From positions 310,001-374,000 of the forward strand of contig JAQOTA010000046.1 in NCBI GenBank assembly GCA_029532415.1: a stretch of 64,000 nucleotides of DNA, read 5' to 3'. Numbering within the stretch: the stretch's first letter is position 1; each line of letters starts with the position of its first letter. Below are positions 32,713 through 43,867 of this stretch, piece by piece. The stretch comes from Marasmius tenuissimus. Its lineage: Eukaryota > Basidiomycota > Agaricomycetes > Agaricales > Marasmiaceae. Below the pieces are notes generated by a model that worked only from the letters and a program-made list of their open reading frames with translations, did not search any database and was not told the DNA's origin. The position numbers and the translations under genes were made by a program.

Positions 32713-33879
32713 CTACAATTCGTTGCGAATACTTCTTGTTCTGACTGAATAAAATGAGTGCATTTCTTCAGATAAGTACAGTACTAAAATTGCTACAGCA
32801 ACAATGATCATTTGTACGCCGTGGTCCATTAACACGTCTGACCATGGTCTCCGATTGAGTGTGCGTTCCAACCGCTTCAAGAAATCCCATATAATTACAG
32901 TGAGGAGGTTTCCATGTACAAATATCATTCCAGATCTTTTTTCGGTCGATTTTGAAGATGTGCTGAACAGAAAAAATAAAGCAAATGACGGAGAGCGCCA
33001 AATCCACCCAGAGACCAGGTTTCTGGGCAGTCTGTAGTCAATGACATCCGATTGGGAACAACGAGTTTTAAGAGAGGCTTATTGATATCTTCTGGCTGCA
33101 TCCCAAAGCCAAAAAAGCTAGATACATGGCTGAATATCGCTGAAATGTGACGGCCGAGGCGAGATCGCCAAAAAATTGGTCAATGCTTAGATATCGATCC
33201 CAAATATCACGCTCGGGGTATCGGAAATGATGTCTGCACGTATGAGATCGGGGTGTTAGACCCACTTATTGAGGGGATCACGAAAGGAGCAGGGACTCAT
33301 AGAAATGAGATTGACACAACTGATAAGATACAGCAGATTGGGGAATACTCGACAAAAGGATTTTGTATGATAGCACGGTGGGTCCACGTCTACTCATCTA
33401 TAATGTGTGATACAACGGCAGGCGGAAGGGAAATATGCTGGCGGCATAAAAATTCTGATTAAGTGCGAGGTCGACAGATAGATTAAAAGCCCACTAAACT
33501 TGCAGATGCTTAGCAGATGACATTGATGATTGTATATCCCCCGCAAGCTTCCCAATACCATTGCGCAGACGCTATAGAAGGCTAGAATTGTTATAAATAA
33601 TAAAACCATGATCAGGCTACGGAGTTTATGGCTGAGGAGGACGGCGAACGTACCGGTGGCTATGAAGAGGGAGGTGAGCGCGATCGTAGTGAAGGTGGGC
33701 GGTAAACTTACTGAGTACGTTGATAGCAGCCTTAAGTAACAATTATAGGTTTGAGAGGGATAACTAACGAGGGAAAAGTCGCTACAAGGGCGGAGACTAC
33801 GTTGAGTGAGTATTCGAGAGCATCCAGTCAATGGAGGTTGATTTCCGGGGTACCGTGTGCCAGTGTAATCATCGAACAT
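32713..33879 (-). pseudogene. Multi-pass membrane protein remnant
   Basis: Several consecutive minus-strand frames contain hydrophobic segments suited to membrane helices: TTIALTSLFIATGTFAVLL and SLIMVLLFITILAFYSVCAM (about 33640-33540), MYLAFLALG, DLALSVICFIFSV and QMIIVAVAILVLYL near 32760-32810. The frames change between segments. Some changes could be introns, but I could not build one continuous model. The likely end is the stop at 32713. The family is not recognised. Confidence 0.35.
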
Positions 33880-34489
33880 AGAATCTCTGGTTTCGGAGGT
33901 GAATGTAAATGAATACGCAGAGTGCGTTTTCTGAAACCGCGTCTATGGTCTTGAGGTTGCTGAGGTGGGCAGTGCGCCGAGGCCGGCAGGATTAGCGTCC
34001 TCATCAGGAACAGCCTGTGAGACCTCGGTCGAGGGTGTTCCCGTCTTCAATTGACAGCTTGTTTAGCCGATATTTAGTGGAGCAAGACGTGTCACTAGGA
34101 GATGAGAAAATATGAGTTTTGAGCCCCAGGACAATGAGCACATGAGACGCACCTCAAACAATCTGCTGCCACTTTATCCTCCTTCCAAGCAGTCTCTTAT
34201 CGCCACCTTGGTTGTCCATCAAATTATGCCAGCATCCGAAAGATTTTTCACGGACCTCGAAATCACTGTACGACTGATTCTGAGGTTTTGAGGGTGTATT
34301 GAGGTCATTGCAGAGGGTCAAAACGAATGGATATGCGAGTCGAGATCGATTGAAAATCAATGAATGTTTATTCTGAATGTTGAGTTACATGGCGGAGGAT
34401 AAGGATTGCGATATCGATTGCGACGACGAGGTGGGATGAGGTGGTGGTGACCGGAAGAAGGGTGACAGGCGCCTGGGACCTCATTTCGG
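33880..34489. other. No supported gene
   Basis: A 68-codon minus-strand frame (34154-34360) could be an upstream exon of the membrane-protein remnant. The evidence is weak. Confidence 0.3.
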
Positions 34490-34600
34490 AGGTGGACCTG
34501 ATGGAGGGGTTTCTCACGTACAAAGAACCCCCCCTCAAAGGCCTACCTCACCCTGTGACAAGTCGTGCCTAAAGTGGGAATGGCGCCCACTATCTCTGAG
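34490..34600 (-). repeat. Right inner arm of inverted repeat
   Basis: Inverted copy of 30735-30835 plus 31384-31410. Here the sequence runs straight through from GAGAAACCCC into TCCATCAGGTCCACCTC, so it preserves the empty site for the LINE insertion. Confidence 0.8.
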
Positions 34601-34803
34601 TCAGACTGGTCTGAGCGTCACTTTGCCATTGTCCTTGGCTAAGTCAGGAGAACCGGGACCAGGGTTGTTAACGCGACATTGATCAAGTGGTGTTGTGGCA
34701 TTCAGCCCTGCAGTGGGTAGGCTCTTCCTCTCACTATCACCGCACGACTCCTCCGACCCTCAAGTCTGGTATCAACAAGCTCTGGAGCCCGAGGTCAGGA
34801 CTA

Positions 34804-35255
34804 TGTCGGAAAAAATATTTCGGCCCTTAGCGCCTCTTATGGCACCATAAGAGGCAATAATGATGATCCCTCTTACGGAAAAAACGGACTTATGGGCCCT
34901 TTTTGGTCATTATGGACGGTCTTATTGTACCTTACGGCACACTATAAGGACTTGTAATTCGGGATGAAACTCTTATAAGAGACAAAAATCCGCAGGATCC
35001 CTCACAGCTCACATATTGTGGGCTGCAATATGTAAGTAAGTTGTCACATATATTCATCATACCAACTCCCAGTCTGTAAGATAAAACCTGAGCTCAGGAC
35101 GCTCAAAATGAGAGATCATGGTCAAAATGGGGCTCCACGCTTATAACGAAAAATGACACTTACGTCGCCTTACCAGCATCTTATTCACCCTTACGCTATT
35201 TATAAGGTCTCATAATTGCCATCAATCTCATAAGCGGAAATCATTTTTTCCGACA
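34804..35255. mobile_element. TA-flanked MITE, 452 bp
   Basis: The left end TGTCGGAAAAAATATTTCGG is mirrored at the right (35226-35255). TA flanks both ends (34802-34803 and 35256-35257), indicating Tc1/mariner-type insertion. The interior is non-coding and full of small stem-forming words (CTTATGG/CCATAAG, CTTATAAG). It lies between the inner and outer right arms of the large inverted repeat. Confidence 0.8.
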
Positions 35256-35257
35256 TA

Positions 35258-35764
35258 CTCAGTAGTATATGACCAGAAAGATCGTTCTAACTACCGCTTA
35301 CAGGCCGCGAGTCACCAACGATTGCTTTTACTGAGTGGCATCGGTGTGGTATGATGTTCACCACGAGTACTGTCACTTGGGAACTTGCACGGGCGAGCCA
35401 TGAGTTTAATGCATTGGTGGGCTTCACCTGCAAGTCTCCCCGAAGCCGGTGTTGTTAATGGACGGTATGTAATTGGCGCGACAGTGCTGGTGTTGGAACG
35501 CAGTGCCTTGTTCGAGATTTCCGTTGGAATGACTATAGTATTTACATTGGAACAAGGTAAGTTCGGTAGTGATGGAACTGATGAGACAGACGCCGTTGGC
35601 ATGGCCGAAATGAGTACATTGGAACAGATTTCTTGGAATGTCTCGGAACAATTGCGTTGAAATGCTTTGGATCAAGGGAGTGTTGGAACGGACTGGATTG
35701 AAGTGCCATCGGAAGGGCATTATGTATAATGTATTATAGCACTATCCACGGACACCACGTACCT
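35258..35764. repeat. Degenerate TTGGAAC-rich repeats
   Basis: The word TTGGAAC or TTGGAAT recurs at irregular spacing of about 15-60 bp (for example near 35492, 35523, 35547, 35619, 35632 and 35683). It mirrors the GTTCCAACG words at 30.2-30.35 kb. ORFs on both strands here are products of the repeats. Confidence 0.5.
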
Positions 35765-35858
35765 TTTGGTACTGAAATGATCAAATCAACGCCATTAGAA
35801 CACGGCGTTCCAATGGTACGTCTCAGACGTAGAAACATTCCAATTCAAGTCCTGAAAT
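35765..35858 (-). repeat. Right outer arm of inverted repeat
   Basis: Reverse complement of 30080-30170, including the ACGTCTGAGACGT palindrome. Confidence 0.75.
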
Positions 35859-36348
35859 GTTTGATAGTACAGTATGGGATTCATTACTCGAATCTCAAAA
35901 GGAGAGACGTCGAAGTACGCAAAGTTGGAGCACGCGTGAGAGTCTCCTTTGGCATTTCCTGGGGTTTATTCAAATATCTCTTAACCGTGGCCAACGACAA
36001 AGACGAATGGCATCAGTGTTTCGGGGTACTAACATACATGAGCAGCTATCGATAGGCAAAAAAGAAGATAACCAATTTCGCGTGGTAACCACGTACTGGA
36101 CTTCGACAGATTGGGGGCCACGAATCTAACACGGGAGTTTCTGGTAGCCCCATCGTGTATAGATAGATCGGTACATGAACAAAGTATTACGTTCTATGCC
36201 TTAGTGGAGCATGCTCAACTCGCATCATACTTGCTCCAGCCCACCAAACCTCGATGTCTGAGGCGTCCAGTTCTACCGGTTGTAATCCCCCCGCCATCTA
36301 CCCGTTGAAAAGCGCCATTCAGGAACGCTAAAAAGACTCCCAAGCCGC
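35859..36348. other. No supported gene
   Basis: Left flank of the large LTR element. A plus-strand frame running from an ATG at about 36255 (MSEASSSTGCNPPAIYPLKS) to the LTR border reads like protein and may be a host or transposon exon cut by the element. The evidence is thin. Confidence 0.3.
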
Positions 36349-38340
36349 TGTAGCGCCTGCTGTTAAAAAGCAGCTTCGGAGCCTTGTTTTTGTGCGATTT
36401 TAGCATAAAACAGATAAGAAATGACTAGATAATACGAGTACTAGAGCGAGTCCCGAGCGGCTAGTAAAAGGCTCAGATCCTAGCGTAAGGAGAGAATAGC
36501 GCCTCGGAGGTGCCTCTCCTTATCTCTGAAAACTGTAGGAGTCGTATAACTGAAGAAAGTTTCACTTCAGAGGCACGACTAGAACCTGTAGTCATATCAA
36601 GGGAATATCTCCAGTGGCTCGGAGGCATCTTACTAAGGATTAAAATAATCAGACTTGACGAAGACCCGTACTAGTAGAGCTAGACAGAGGAAGTCACCGC
36701 GGAAGCATGGATGGTCGGAAAGCGAGACTAAGTCAAGCCTCAGAAGTTTGGTATCAGGTCAAGGCCTCACTTCGGAGTGCATGATTGATTCAAGTATACT
36801 AAGTATACTACGGGTTACGCTAGTCATCCATATTGGCTAGAGCTACCTCGTCCCAACCGAAGTAATTATCTACGTCGGAGTCTTCAGGATAATAAGAATC
36901 AATGAAGGTTTCATGGTCCAGATAATCGGTATAGAATGGATCGCATAAGATAGGATTATAGAAAGAGAAGGATTGAGAAAGCCAATGACCCATGATGGGG
37001 GAGTACTTGAAGAACGAGAGCTTGGTATAATCAAGCTTCGGAGGTGCTGGGCACTCAGCACAACTGACGACGGCGTCGATCCAAGCGTTGACGGCTCCAG
37101 GAGTACGAGCGGTTTTGAAGTCGAGGAAACCAACTCGAGCAATGGACTCGGCGACCATATCGATGACAGACCTGGCGTCGTGAGGAATAAAGTGGTCGAA
37201 GGTATCCTCGCAGAGATAGATTTCGTCCTGGATCATGTCGTAACGAATATGGATGGCAGGACGTCAGAACTATCCAAGATACAGAAGGGACATCGACCTG
37301 GCTATGGACGGCTGGGTAACTAAACGAATTTGCTTCAGATGAAGGGAGTATACGCTTCGGAGGCAGGCAGAACAAGATGACCTATGACGATTGAAGAGTC
37401 TAGAACCGGAGAATCAATGCCGCGGAGGCAGATAGGCAGAACGGAACTATCGATAGGAGAGACCCGGAAGAAAAGAATGTTAGAGAATGTTCGAGGCTGA
37501 TGTTACTTCCGAGGCAAATTGTTGGTTTTGACTTTGGGGTTCAAAAGCGTAGATTAAACATAAAACTCTCCAAGTATATTCCAAAGTAGGTAGTTTAGGC
37601 CTCTGAGGCATGGTTTATTCGATATTTGTACGATTCGGTAGAATTAGAGCATCCTAGAGTATATAAGCAGTGGGGTTTTCATCAAGAATCCCCAAGCAAT
37701 CCGTACGATTAGTATTCAGAGGATACGAAGCTATTCCACTTGTTGGGTAGTTGACTCGGGAGCGCTTCTGGAGAGACATTAGAACGGAATAGAACTTTGT
37801 TTGTCCGAACCTAGAAAATCCATTGAACACTTGCTTGACCTTGACTTTACATTCTTTGTCTGCGACGCCGACTTGACTGGCTGAGCTATTGTTGAACTTC
37901 CGAAGCTAATTGGGCCGAGGATATTGTTCGCCGTTGACAGTTGGTCTTCGGTTATTGACAGACTTGATTGGAGTCTTATTGCCATTGTTTGATTTGATTG
38001 TCTTGTTGCCCCTCGCTGTTCGAGTGGTTCTGAAGCTAGTTGAAGCCTAAGAACGCACCTCCGAAGCACCAAACAAACTCTACACTCCCCGAAACAACCT
38101 ATAAACCTCTCTTCCGAACCCCACTTTTGACCTCCGAACTGGTTTCAGAGGCGAAGCTACCTTAGTTGGATAGTTTCTTGAGTCAGATTTCCTTCAGCCT
38201 ACTATTGCAGTCTGGCTAAGAGCGGAACCTACGATCAACGCCAATCCCCGATTCCCGCACCCTTCAGCTACACTCTTGAGTGTTGGGAGGATTTGACCTA
38301 CGAGTTAGATTTTATTATACACCGCGAGTGGCGCTTTACA
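36349..38340 (+). repeat. Left LTR of element F
   Basis: 1,992 bp, TGTA...TACA ends. Largely the same as the right LTR, but it has a private block at about 37322-37600 and lacks about 360 bp found in the right LTR at about 53481-53840. It contains a minus-strand ORF. Confidence 0.9.
36820..37236 (-). CDS. LTR-encoded antisense ORF, left copy
   Basis: 138 codons ending in NYFGWDEVALANMDD and a stop at 36820. Contents include TFDHFIPHDARSVIDMVAES, ARVGFLDFKTARTPG, a SCAEC pair and a Tyr/Asp-rich C-terminus. The reading is protein-like and almost the same in both LTRs. In the right LTR the frame extends upstream to an acceptor-like TTTCCAG, so this may be a terminal exon. No known family recognised. 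The left copy lacks the upstream part because of the LTR deletion. Confidence 0.45.
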   Translation of the reverse strand: MIQDEIYLCEDTFDHFIPHDARSVIDMVAESIARVGFLDFKTARTPGAVNAWIDAVVSCAECPAPPKLDYTKLSFFKYSPIMGHWLSQSFSFYNPILCDPFYTDYLDHETFIDSYYPEDSDVDNYFGWDEVALANMDD

Positions 38341-38342
38341 TC

Positions 38343-38356
38343 TGGAGCCCGACCTT
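38343..38356 (+). other. Primer-binding-like site
   Basis: TGGAGCCCGACCTT starts two bases after the left LTR. The leading TGG would pair with a tRNA CCA end. I cannot assign the tRNA. Confidence 0.5.
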
Positions 38357-38530
38357 GAGGGAAGGATCTAGTTTAGAGTGTACTAGTGGTAGATAGTGAA
38401 GTCTGTTTAAGAATTATACAACTTTTGCTGTTTCGTCCAAGTTAGGAAGTCACCGTACATTCACACCGATTGAGCTTCACTTCCGAAGCTCAGTTACTCA
38501 AAAGAGATTGCTCCAGTTTTAAGGAACAAA

Positions 38531-38860
38531 ATTCCTAGAGACTCGGCGATCTCATCTGCAGCTGGTTCAGGGTCAGTCAACGACTACCTGCCTACCAGAA
38601 GAACGAGAAAGAAGATTCCGGTTATTCCGGGAGCTTTTGAAGAAGAAACACCTGTACAGGTGGAAACCACACCTCCGAAGATCCACGTTTCAGGATTTGG
38701 TTCTGAAGACTCAGAATTAAGCCCTCTCACGGACTCGTCTGAGGAAGTAGACAGACAAGTTATTTCGGGACGAAGAGTCACTGACGCAGGAACTACCTCC
38801 GGCAGGACTTTGGCATACCAGAATCGGACTTTACCTTTCAAACACCTCAGGAACGAGTAA
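38531..38860 (+). pseudogene. Element F gag, N-terminal part
   Basis: An open frame without a clear ATG. It is bas-ic then acidic (DYLPTRRTRKKIPVIPG, GSEDSELSPLTDSSEE) and stops at 38858-38860. Probably the disordered N-terminus of gag, separated from the capsid part by a stop and a frame change. Confidence 0.5.
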
Positions 38861-38894
38861 ACCCAAAGTAAACCTCGATCTTAACACCGCGATC

Positions 38895-41800
38895 TTGGGA
38901 CTTAGATTTCTCAATGTCATTAGAAAGAACGACGAGCTTCAGAAGATCATTCGGAAACGAAGTAAGAAGGACCCAGAGTTTCGCCTAGAACAAAAGAGAA
39001 AGGCAGCGCTTCGGGGCTTTCATCATCAGAAGTTTAAAGTTCGTGTACTACCACCAGAAGAGAAATCTGATTCCGAAGACACGATGACAGAACACATAAC
39101 GAGAGAAAGTTGGAGAGATCTGACTGATGCGCAGAAAGAACAGGTGGCGTCTGAAAAGGGGAAGGCGCATAAGTTCCCAGTGGCGTTTCAGGGCAATACG
39201 GAAGACGAATGGCTCTGTTGGTTCGACGATGTCGAAGCAGCCTTTGTTGCGAAAAAGATCACTATGGATGAAGCAAAGATATTTTGTGCTATTAGTAGCA
39301 TGAGTTACTCGCTTCGGAAGGAAGTAGAGACTCTTAAATCGAGCAGAGGACGCAGCTGGGAGGAATTCAAGAAAGAAATTGAAAGTGCATGGGCTATAGA
39401 CGCCAAGTACGGAAGCCATGAAGCTCTGAGGAGGGTCATTGATGAGTTCGCTACGACACCTGATACGTACTATCAATGGCAGGTAAACAGGCCGTTCAAG
39501 GATCGATCATCGGGTTCTACACAGGGCGTTAGAAGCCTTTACTCACAGTTCTGTAAAGTTCAGTAATTGTACGGACTTCTAGGCTGCTGGTAAGCAGGGC
39601 ATGGCGGGTATCTGGCGGGTGACGTATGAGAATCTCATCTTCCGCCTGATGCCATCCGGCCATGTCGTCGGGATATGCACCCTTCCAACAGTGTCAATGG
39701 CGCTCTCCTCCGCCACTTCAACTTTTGTCGTGCATGCATATATGTCAAAAACATACATTCCTTGCCGTCCCACTCAGGTTCATAAACAATGTTGTGATTG
39801 AGGTCATTGTAGTGATTGCGAGAAATTAGGAAATTTGTGGGTACCGTATATGTACGTTCGCAGCCTAGCAGTTGTGTTTGGTACCGGTCTGTCCAGCTCA
39901 CCGCAGATATATAGATGTCAGACTCCTGATTCCTGACTACCTTATAAGCGGTACAATGTAGTGATATATAAGATAACATAAGCTGAACATACTTAGTACC
40001 TCAGAGCGACAATCCGCCCGCCGCTGCCTGTCTTTTGCTATTGTACAAATCTTTATCGAGCTGGATGACGGCGGGCGCCGGCAGCTTGCTCGTTGAACAT
40101 TAATGCTCCAAGCCCACGCCTCGTGAAAGAAGGTAATCCTATTACATTGGTGAGGTCAGTCCCCGCATATCCATGGCTGCAGGTTGCTCTTCATTACCAT
40201 GTCTTTTTCTCGTCTTGACCCCCCGCACCCCGAACCGCGCTTGTGACCAAAGAATATGCTTTTGTTCAAGTCGTTGGCCCAGTTTAACTGTTGCGGAAGC
40301 GGCGCACAACACCAGCCTTCATGCATCGGTCGTGAACCAGAAGAGATATCTGATAGAGGGGCCGATACTCGTGTAGGAGCTACTACTAGACGTATTCAAT
40401 CACTGATCAGCAATATATCCAGAAAACTCATCACACCACCTTCCAATTCGTTGTGTTTCTCCCTCGCTTCTGTCTTCTTCAATCTGGCGTGTTCATGGCC
40501 AGGCTTCTCGTATCTAGCGCTGTCGGCAGGCCAGTCAACATCCGAGACTAACAACGCTGAGAGTGTTTGAGCATAGCTCGGTATTCGTTCCATAGTATCT
40601 GAATCGTGTCGGGAGGCACTCTAGAGACCTAGCGCATCGGTATTGGTGCATCGGAGATATGGGGCATGGTTTACAAAGGATGGAAGAGAGAGCAAAGAGG
40701 AGATTGGGTCGATAGAAAGTTCGAATGTGTCATGCAACGGTGACTGAGAGCAGCACCGTAGGTAGCATCTGTTTTTTGGCCCATCACTAAATATTTTCGT
40801 TATTTGTATTGTCTATATTCATTCACAAGTCAAACAAAACAATGTTAGATGAGAAAGAAACTGTGAGTCAGGCGATATGGGACACACCTTTGACTATTGA
40901 CTCTTGAGGGTACCAACGAGACTTTCCTCGACTCTTCCTCCTTCCTGACAACCTTTGCCAGATTTAATTGGGGAACATTGATCAATGAGCCCTTATCTAT
41001 TGAAATATGAGTTTCTGGGGTGAGAGAGCGAGGATGGTTTCCAAGGTGCTGGAAGTAAAGGTGAAAGAGGTCTAAAGTCGTATGGCGCGCGCGGGACAAT
41101 AGCTTCCACGGTACACTCAGGTTCGTCATCTCAAACCCTTTTGATATATTTTCAACACCTTCTCGTACTCGCACCCCCAGAGAAATACATATCACCATTA
41201 GACTACCCCTTCTCATTCAGTATGTGTTTTTTCCTGATTTTTTTGACGTCGCACAAGCGTAGAACACACGGAACAGATTCAGTGTTCATCATATTACATT
41301 CAGTGTTTGTCATCTTATACTCAGCGTTCATCATGGCCGCATTGATACTGTGACTCATACCGATATTGACATTCCACTGCATCAATCTACGAGGTACAGG
41401 GCAGCTATGGCCTGGAACTGTTTTATATATTCGTCTCCTTCAAGTACCGCTGATTATCCCTTCTGTAGTCTACGAACTCGTCGAGGAGTCTTCTTCCACA
41501 ATCGGAACGTCTGCGACACGACCTCAAGCCCGGCAAAAGTACCCCAAATCCGGTCGTTGGAGAAAAGCTTGTCTTGCAGCACTGAAAGCCTTGAAGTCGG
41601 GCCTTCGTAAACACAACCTCCAGTCAGGTATGCTAGTCTGCAAGTTCAGGTTGAGGGGTACGAAAGGTATATCCGAGTGGATGTAGCCAAGATCGGATGA
41701 ATGTGCTGTCGGTTTGAGCTGAAGCAGAGCTTTCGGAGCCTCCTGAGTTTTTTTGCGATTTCGGCGCAACAAGTGTTTGCGAGCTAGATGTGTTTGGAGT

Positions 41801-43385
41801 ATGGTTGAACGGCATTGAGCGACATAGGATGTGGTTGATGAACGCACCGTAGTCATCCTGTGATCCCCGAGAACCCTAGCTCCTCAAAGCTCCAGTGGCC
41901 TCTTTTTAACTTCTGCCACACATCGTTGTGAATGGTTCAGACTTCTGCACTTGGGATTGCCATTGCCTCGGGGCTCACATCCTCTTCTGGATATTATATC
42001 ATGACCTGAGATGATGTGTTAGCGGAAAAGAGTGACATGTGATGAGAGATGGTCGGTAGTGGTCCATATCCTCCGTCATAAGAGATTATAACATGACCAT
42101 AGGCACAAGAGTGGCGATGGACAACCAGAATACTGAAATGGAATGGATAACCCAGGAAGGGAGGAGAAAAAAATGGACGACTCACCTTATACCAGGTGGC
42201 TCCAGGTGGTAATCGCATAATCTATAGGTCTCGGGAAAGATTGTGTACCAGACTGTAGCGCTGCACTGGTTGCAAGTACTAGAGCGGTGGTTAGAACAGA
42301 CTCCAGATCGTGAAGGCAAGGATGCAACCGAAAGTTGTACCACGTGGGCGAACGACATCACGAAATAGGTTATCGCCGGTCTGTCGATGCCATGAAACGT
42401 GCGTGTGGGTTACCACTGCTTGGTCTTTTTTCGACATATGTCGCCGGTGCTCGACATACGTATCTAAGTATGAGGCGGAAGGTGGTTGGAAGGGATCCCG
42501 ACGGCGAGAGCGCTCAGAGATTAGTGCATCGCGCTCAATCAATATTATTACTACGTCACCGCCTGATACCCGCCCGTCTTGCCTACCACTAGTACCAGCC
42601 TCCAGCCTAGAAGTCTGCACAATTAGTGAACTTTACAGAACTGCGAGCAATTGCCTCTAACGCCCTGTGTAAAGCCCGATTATCGATCCTTAAACGGCCT
42701 GTCTACCTGTCATCATTAGTGCGTATCAGGTGCGCTACGATGTCCCTACAAGTGTCAGAGTCTAGATTCAATGCCTTTGTTCGGAGGTTCCGAATGGAAG
42801 CAGCGAAACTTCAGAAGCCTCCGGCGTTGCTGTCCAACAAGACGCTAGTCTAAGATATGTTTCTGAAAGCGTTTGATTATATGGCGATGAAAGCCATTGT
42901 GGATGGATTGCAGATTAGAGCCCAAATGAAAGCTCAGACAGGGGTAGGCAATGCGGAAGAAAGCGACAGACGGAAGCAGGACCCTTACACCCTGGAGGAA
43001 GTGATTGATTGGTCAGGCGGAGATGATCATGAAGTCTGGGAGCGGATATACCTACATGCAGACCTCCTCGGAATCAAAGATGAAGAGGGACGCTGCGGAG
43101 GTACCTGTCCCAAGAGAAGTTCGGCAGGGTACACTTAGAACACCGGGAAAGTCTGAACCGGCGACGAAGACGGAATTGGACGATGATACCATGAAGGTGC
43201 TAGCGAAAGTGGATACCTACGATACCAAGCTGAAAACCTTCCAGTCGGACATGGAACAGTTCCAGACTAGGGTGATTGAGAATCTGCAGAAATCCGAGAA
43301 GACGCTGGATAATAATTTGGTGGAACTGCGGAAGCTGATTTCGGCGACGAGAGAAACGCCAAAGGCATCCTATTCTAGTGGGTAG
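38895..43385 (+). pseudogene. Element F gag capsid region, split by a transposon
   Basis: 38895-39456 encodes a retrotransposon gag capsid-like region (FQGNTEDEWLCWFDDVEAAF, SWEEFKKEIESAWAID). After removing the insertion 39457-42732 and one 8-bp duplicate, reading continues in frame at 42741 (RFNAFVRRFRMEAAKLQKPP). A TAA at about 42851 interrupts it; further sequence (FDYMAMKAIVDGL, DPYTLEEVIDW) and a coiled region follow in a shifted frame to 43385. Gag forms the particle that packages element RNA. Confidence 0.7.
39457..42732. mobile_element. 3.28-kb TIR element inside gag, 8-bp target duplication
   Basis: Both flanks carry CGCTACGA (39449-39456 and 42733-42740). The ends, CACCTGATACGYACTA, are inverted repeats, and similarity continues inward for well over 100 bp (including CAGGCCGTTYAAGGATCGAT and CAGTTCTGTAAAGTTCA). 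Excision in silico restores the gag frame exactly. An 8-bp duplication fits hAT or P-like elements, while the long TIRs are more like Mutator-like elements. No transposase is recognisable among the short internal ORFs, so it is probably non-autonomous. Confidence 0.85.
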
Positions 43386-43394
43386 AAACCACCT

Positions 43395-43856
43395 ATGAAG
43401 ACGGGAACCGCAATGCTGGGGAAAGCAGCTCAGGATATGTCAACAGGAACTACTTGTTTCATGTGTGGCAAAACCGGGCATATGGCGCCAGAATGTGATT
43501 ACCAGGAGGAATGTATTAAGAAAGGATGGATACGGAAGGGTGATGGAGGAAAGTACGTCTTATACGATGGCTCCCCGGTACCTTTCGTAAGATTCGGCGA
43601 GAACAAGCAGAGATGGGAAATCATCAAGGAGAAAGCTGAGGCTAACCACTGGCCTAACACCAGTGGAGGGGAAGACCCTACGGCGGTATTGTTCGCGACT
43701 GAGCAAGAACCAGGCCGGGAGAGCTTCATGCAGAAGACAGCCCCTGAAATAGCGGATCACTCGTTGATTAAGGAAATGGCTGGCAGACTTGGATCGATGG
43801 AGGATGTGATGGAGTCCTACCTTAATATGGAGTCGAAGGACGAGTCAAAAAACTAG
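43395..43856 (+). pseudogene. Element F gag C-terminus with CCHC zinc knuckle
   Basis: 154 codons including CFMCGKTGHMAPEC (C-x2-C-x4-H-x4-C), the nucleic-acid-binding knuckle of gag. Separated by an in-frame TAG (43383-43385) from the capsid region. An acidic tail ends at 43854-43856. Confidence 0.8.
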
Positions 43857-43867
43857 AACGACCAAGG

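Noticed and set aside
37779..38072. 97-codon minus-strand ORF identical in both LTRs (also 54128-54421)
   Set aside because: Identity follows from the LTRs being copies. Low-complexity Ser/Gln/Thr content and no splice or promoter signal; not convincing as a gene.
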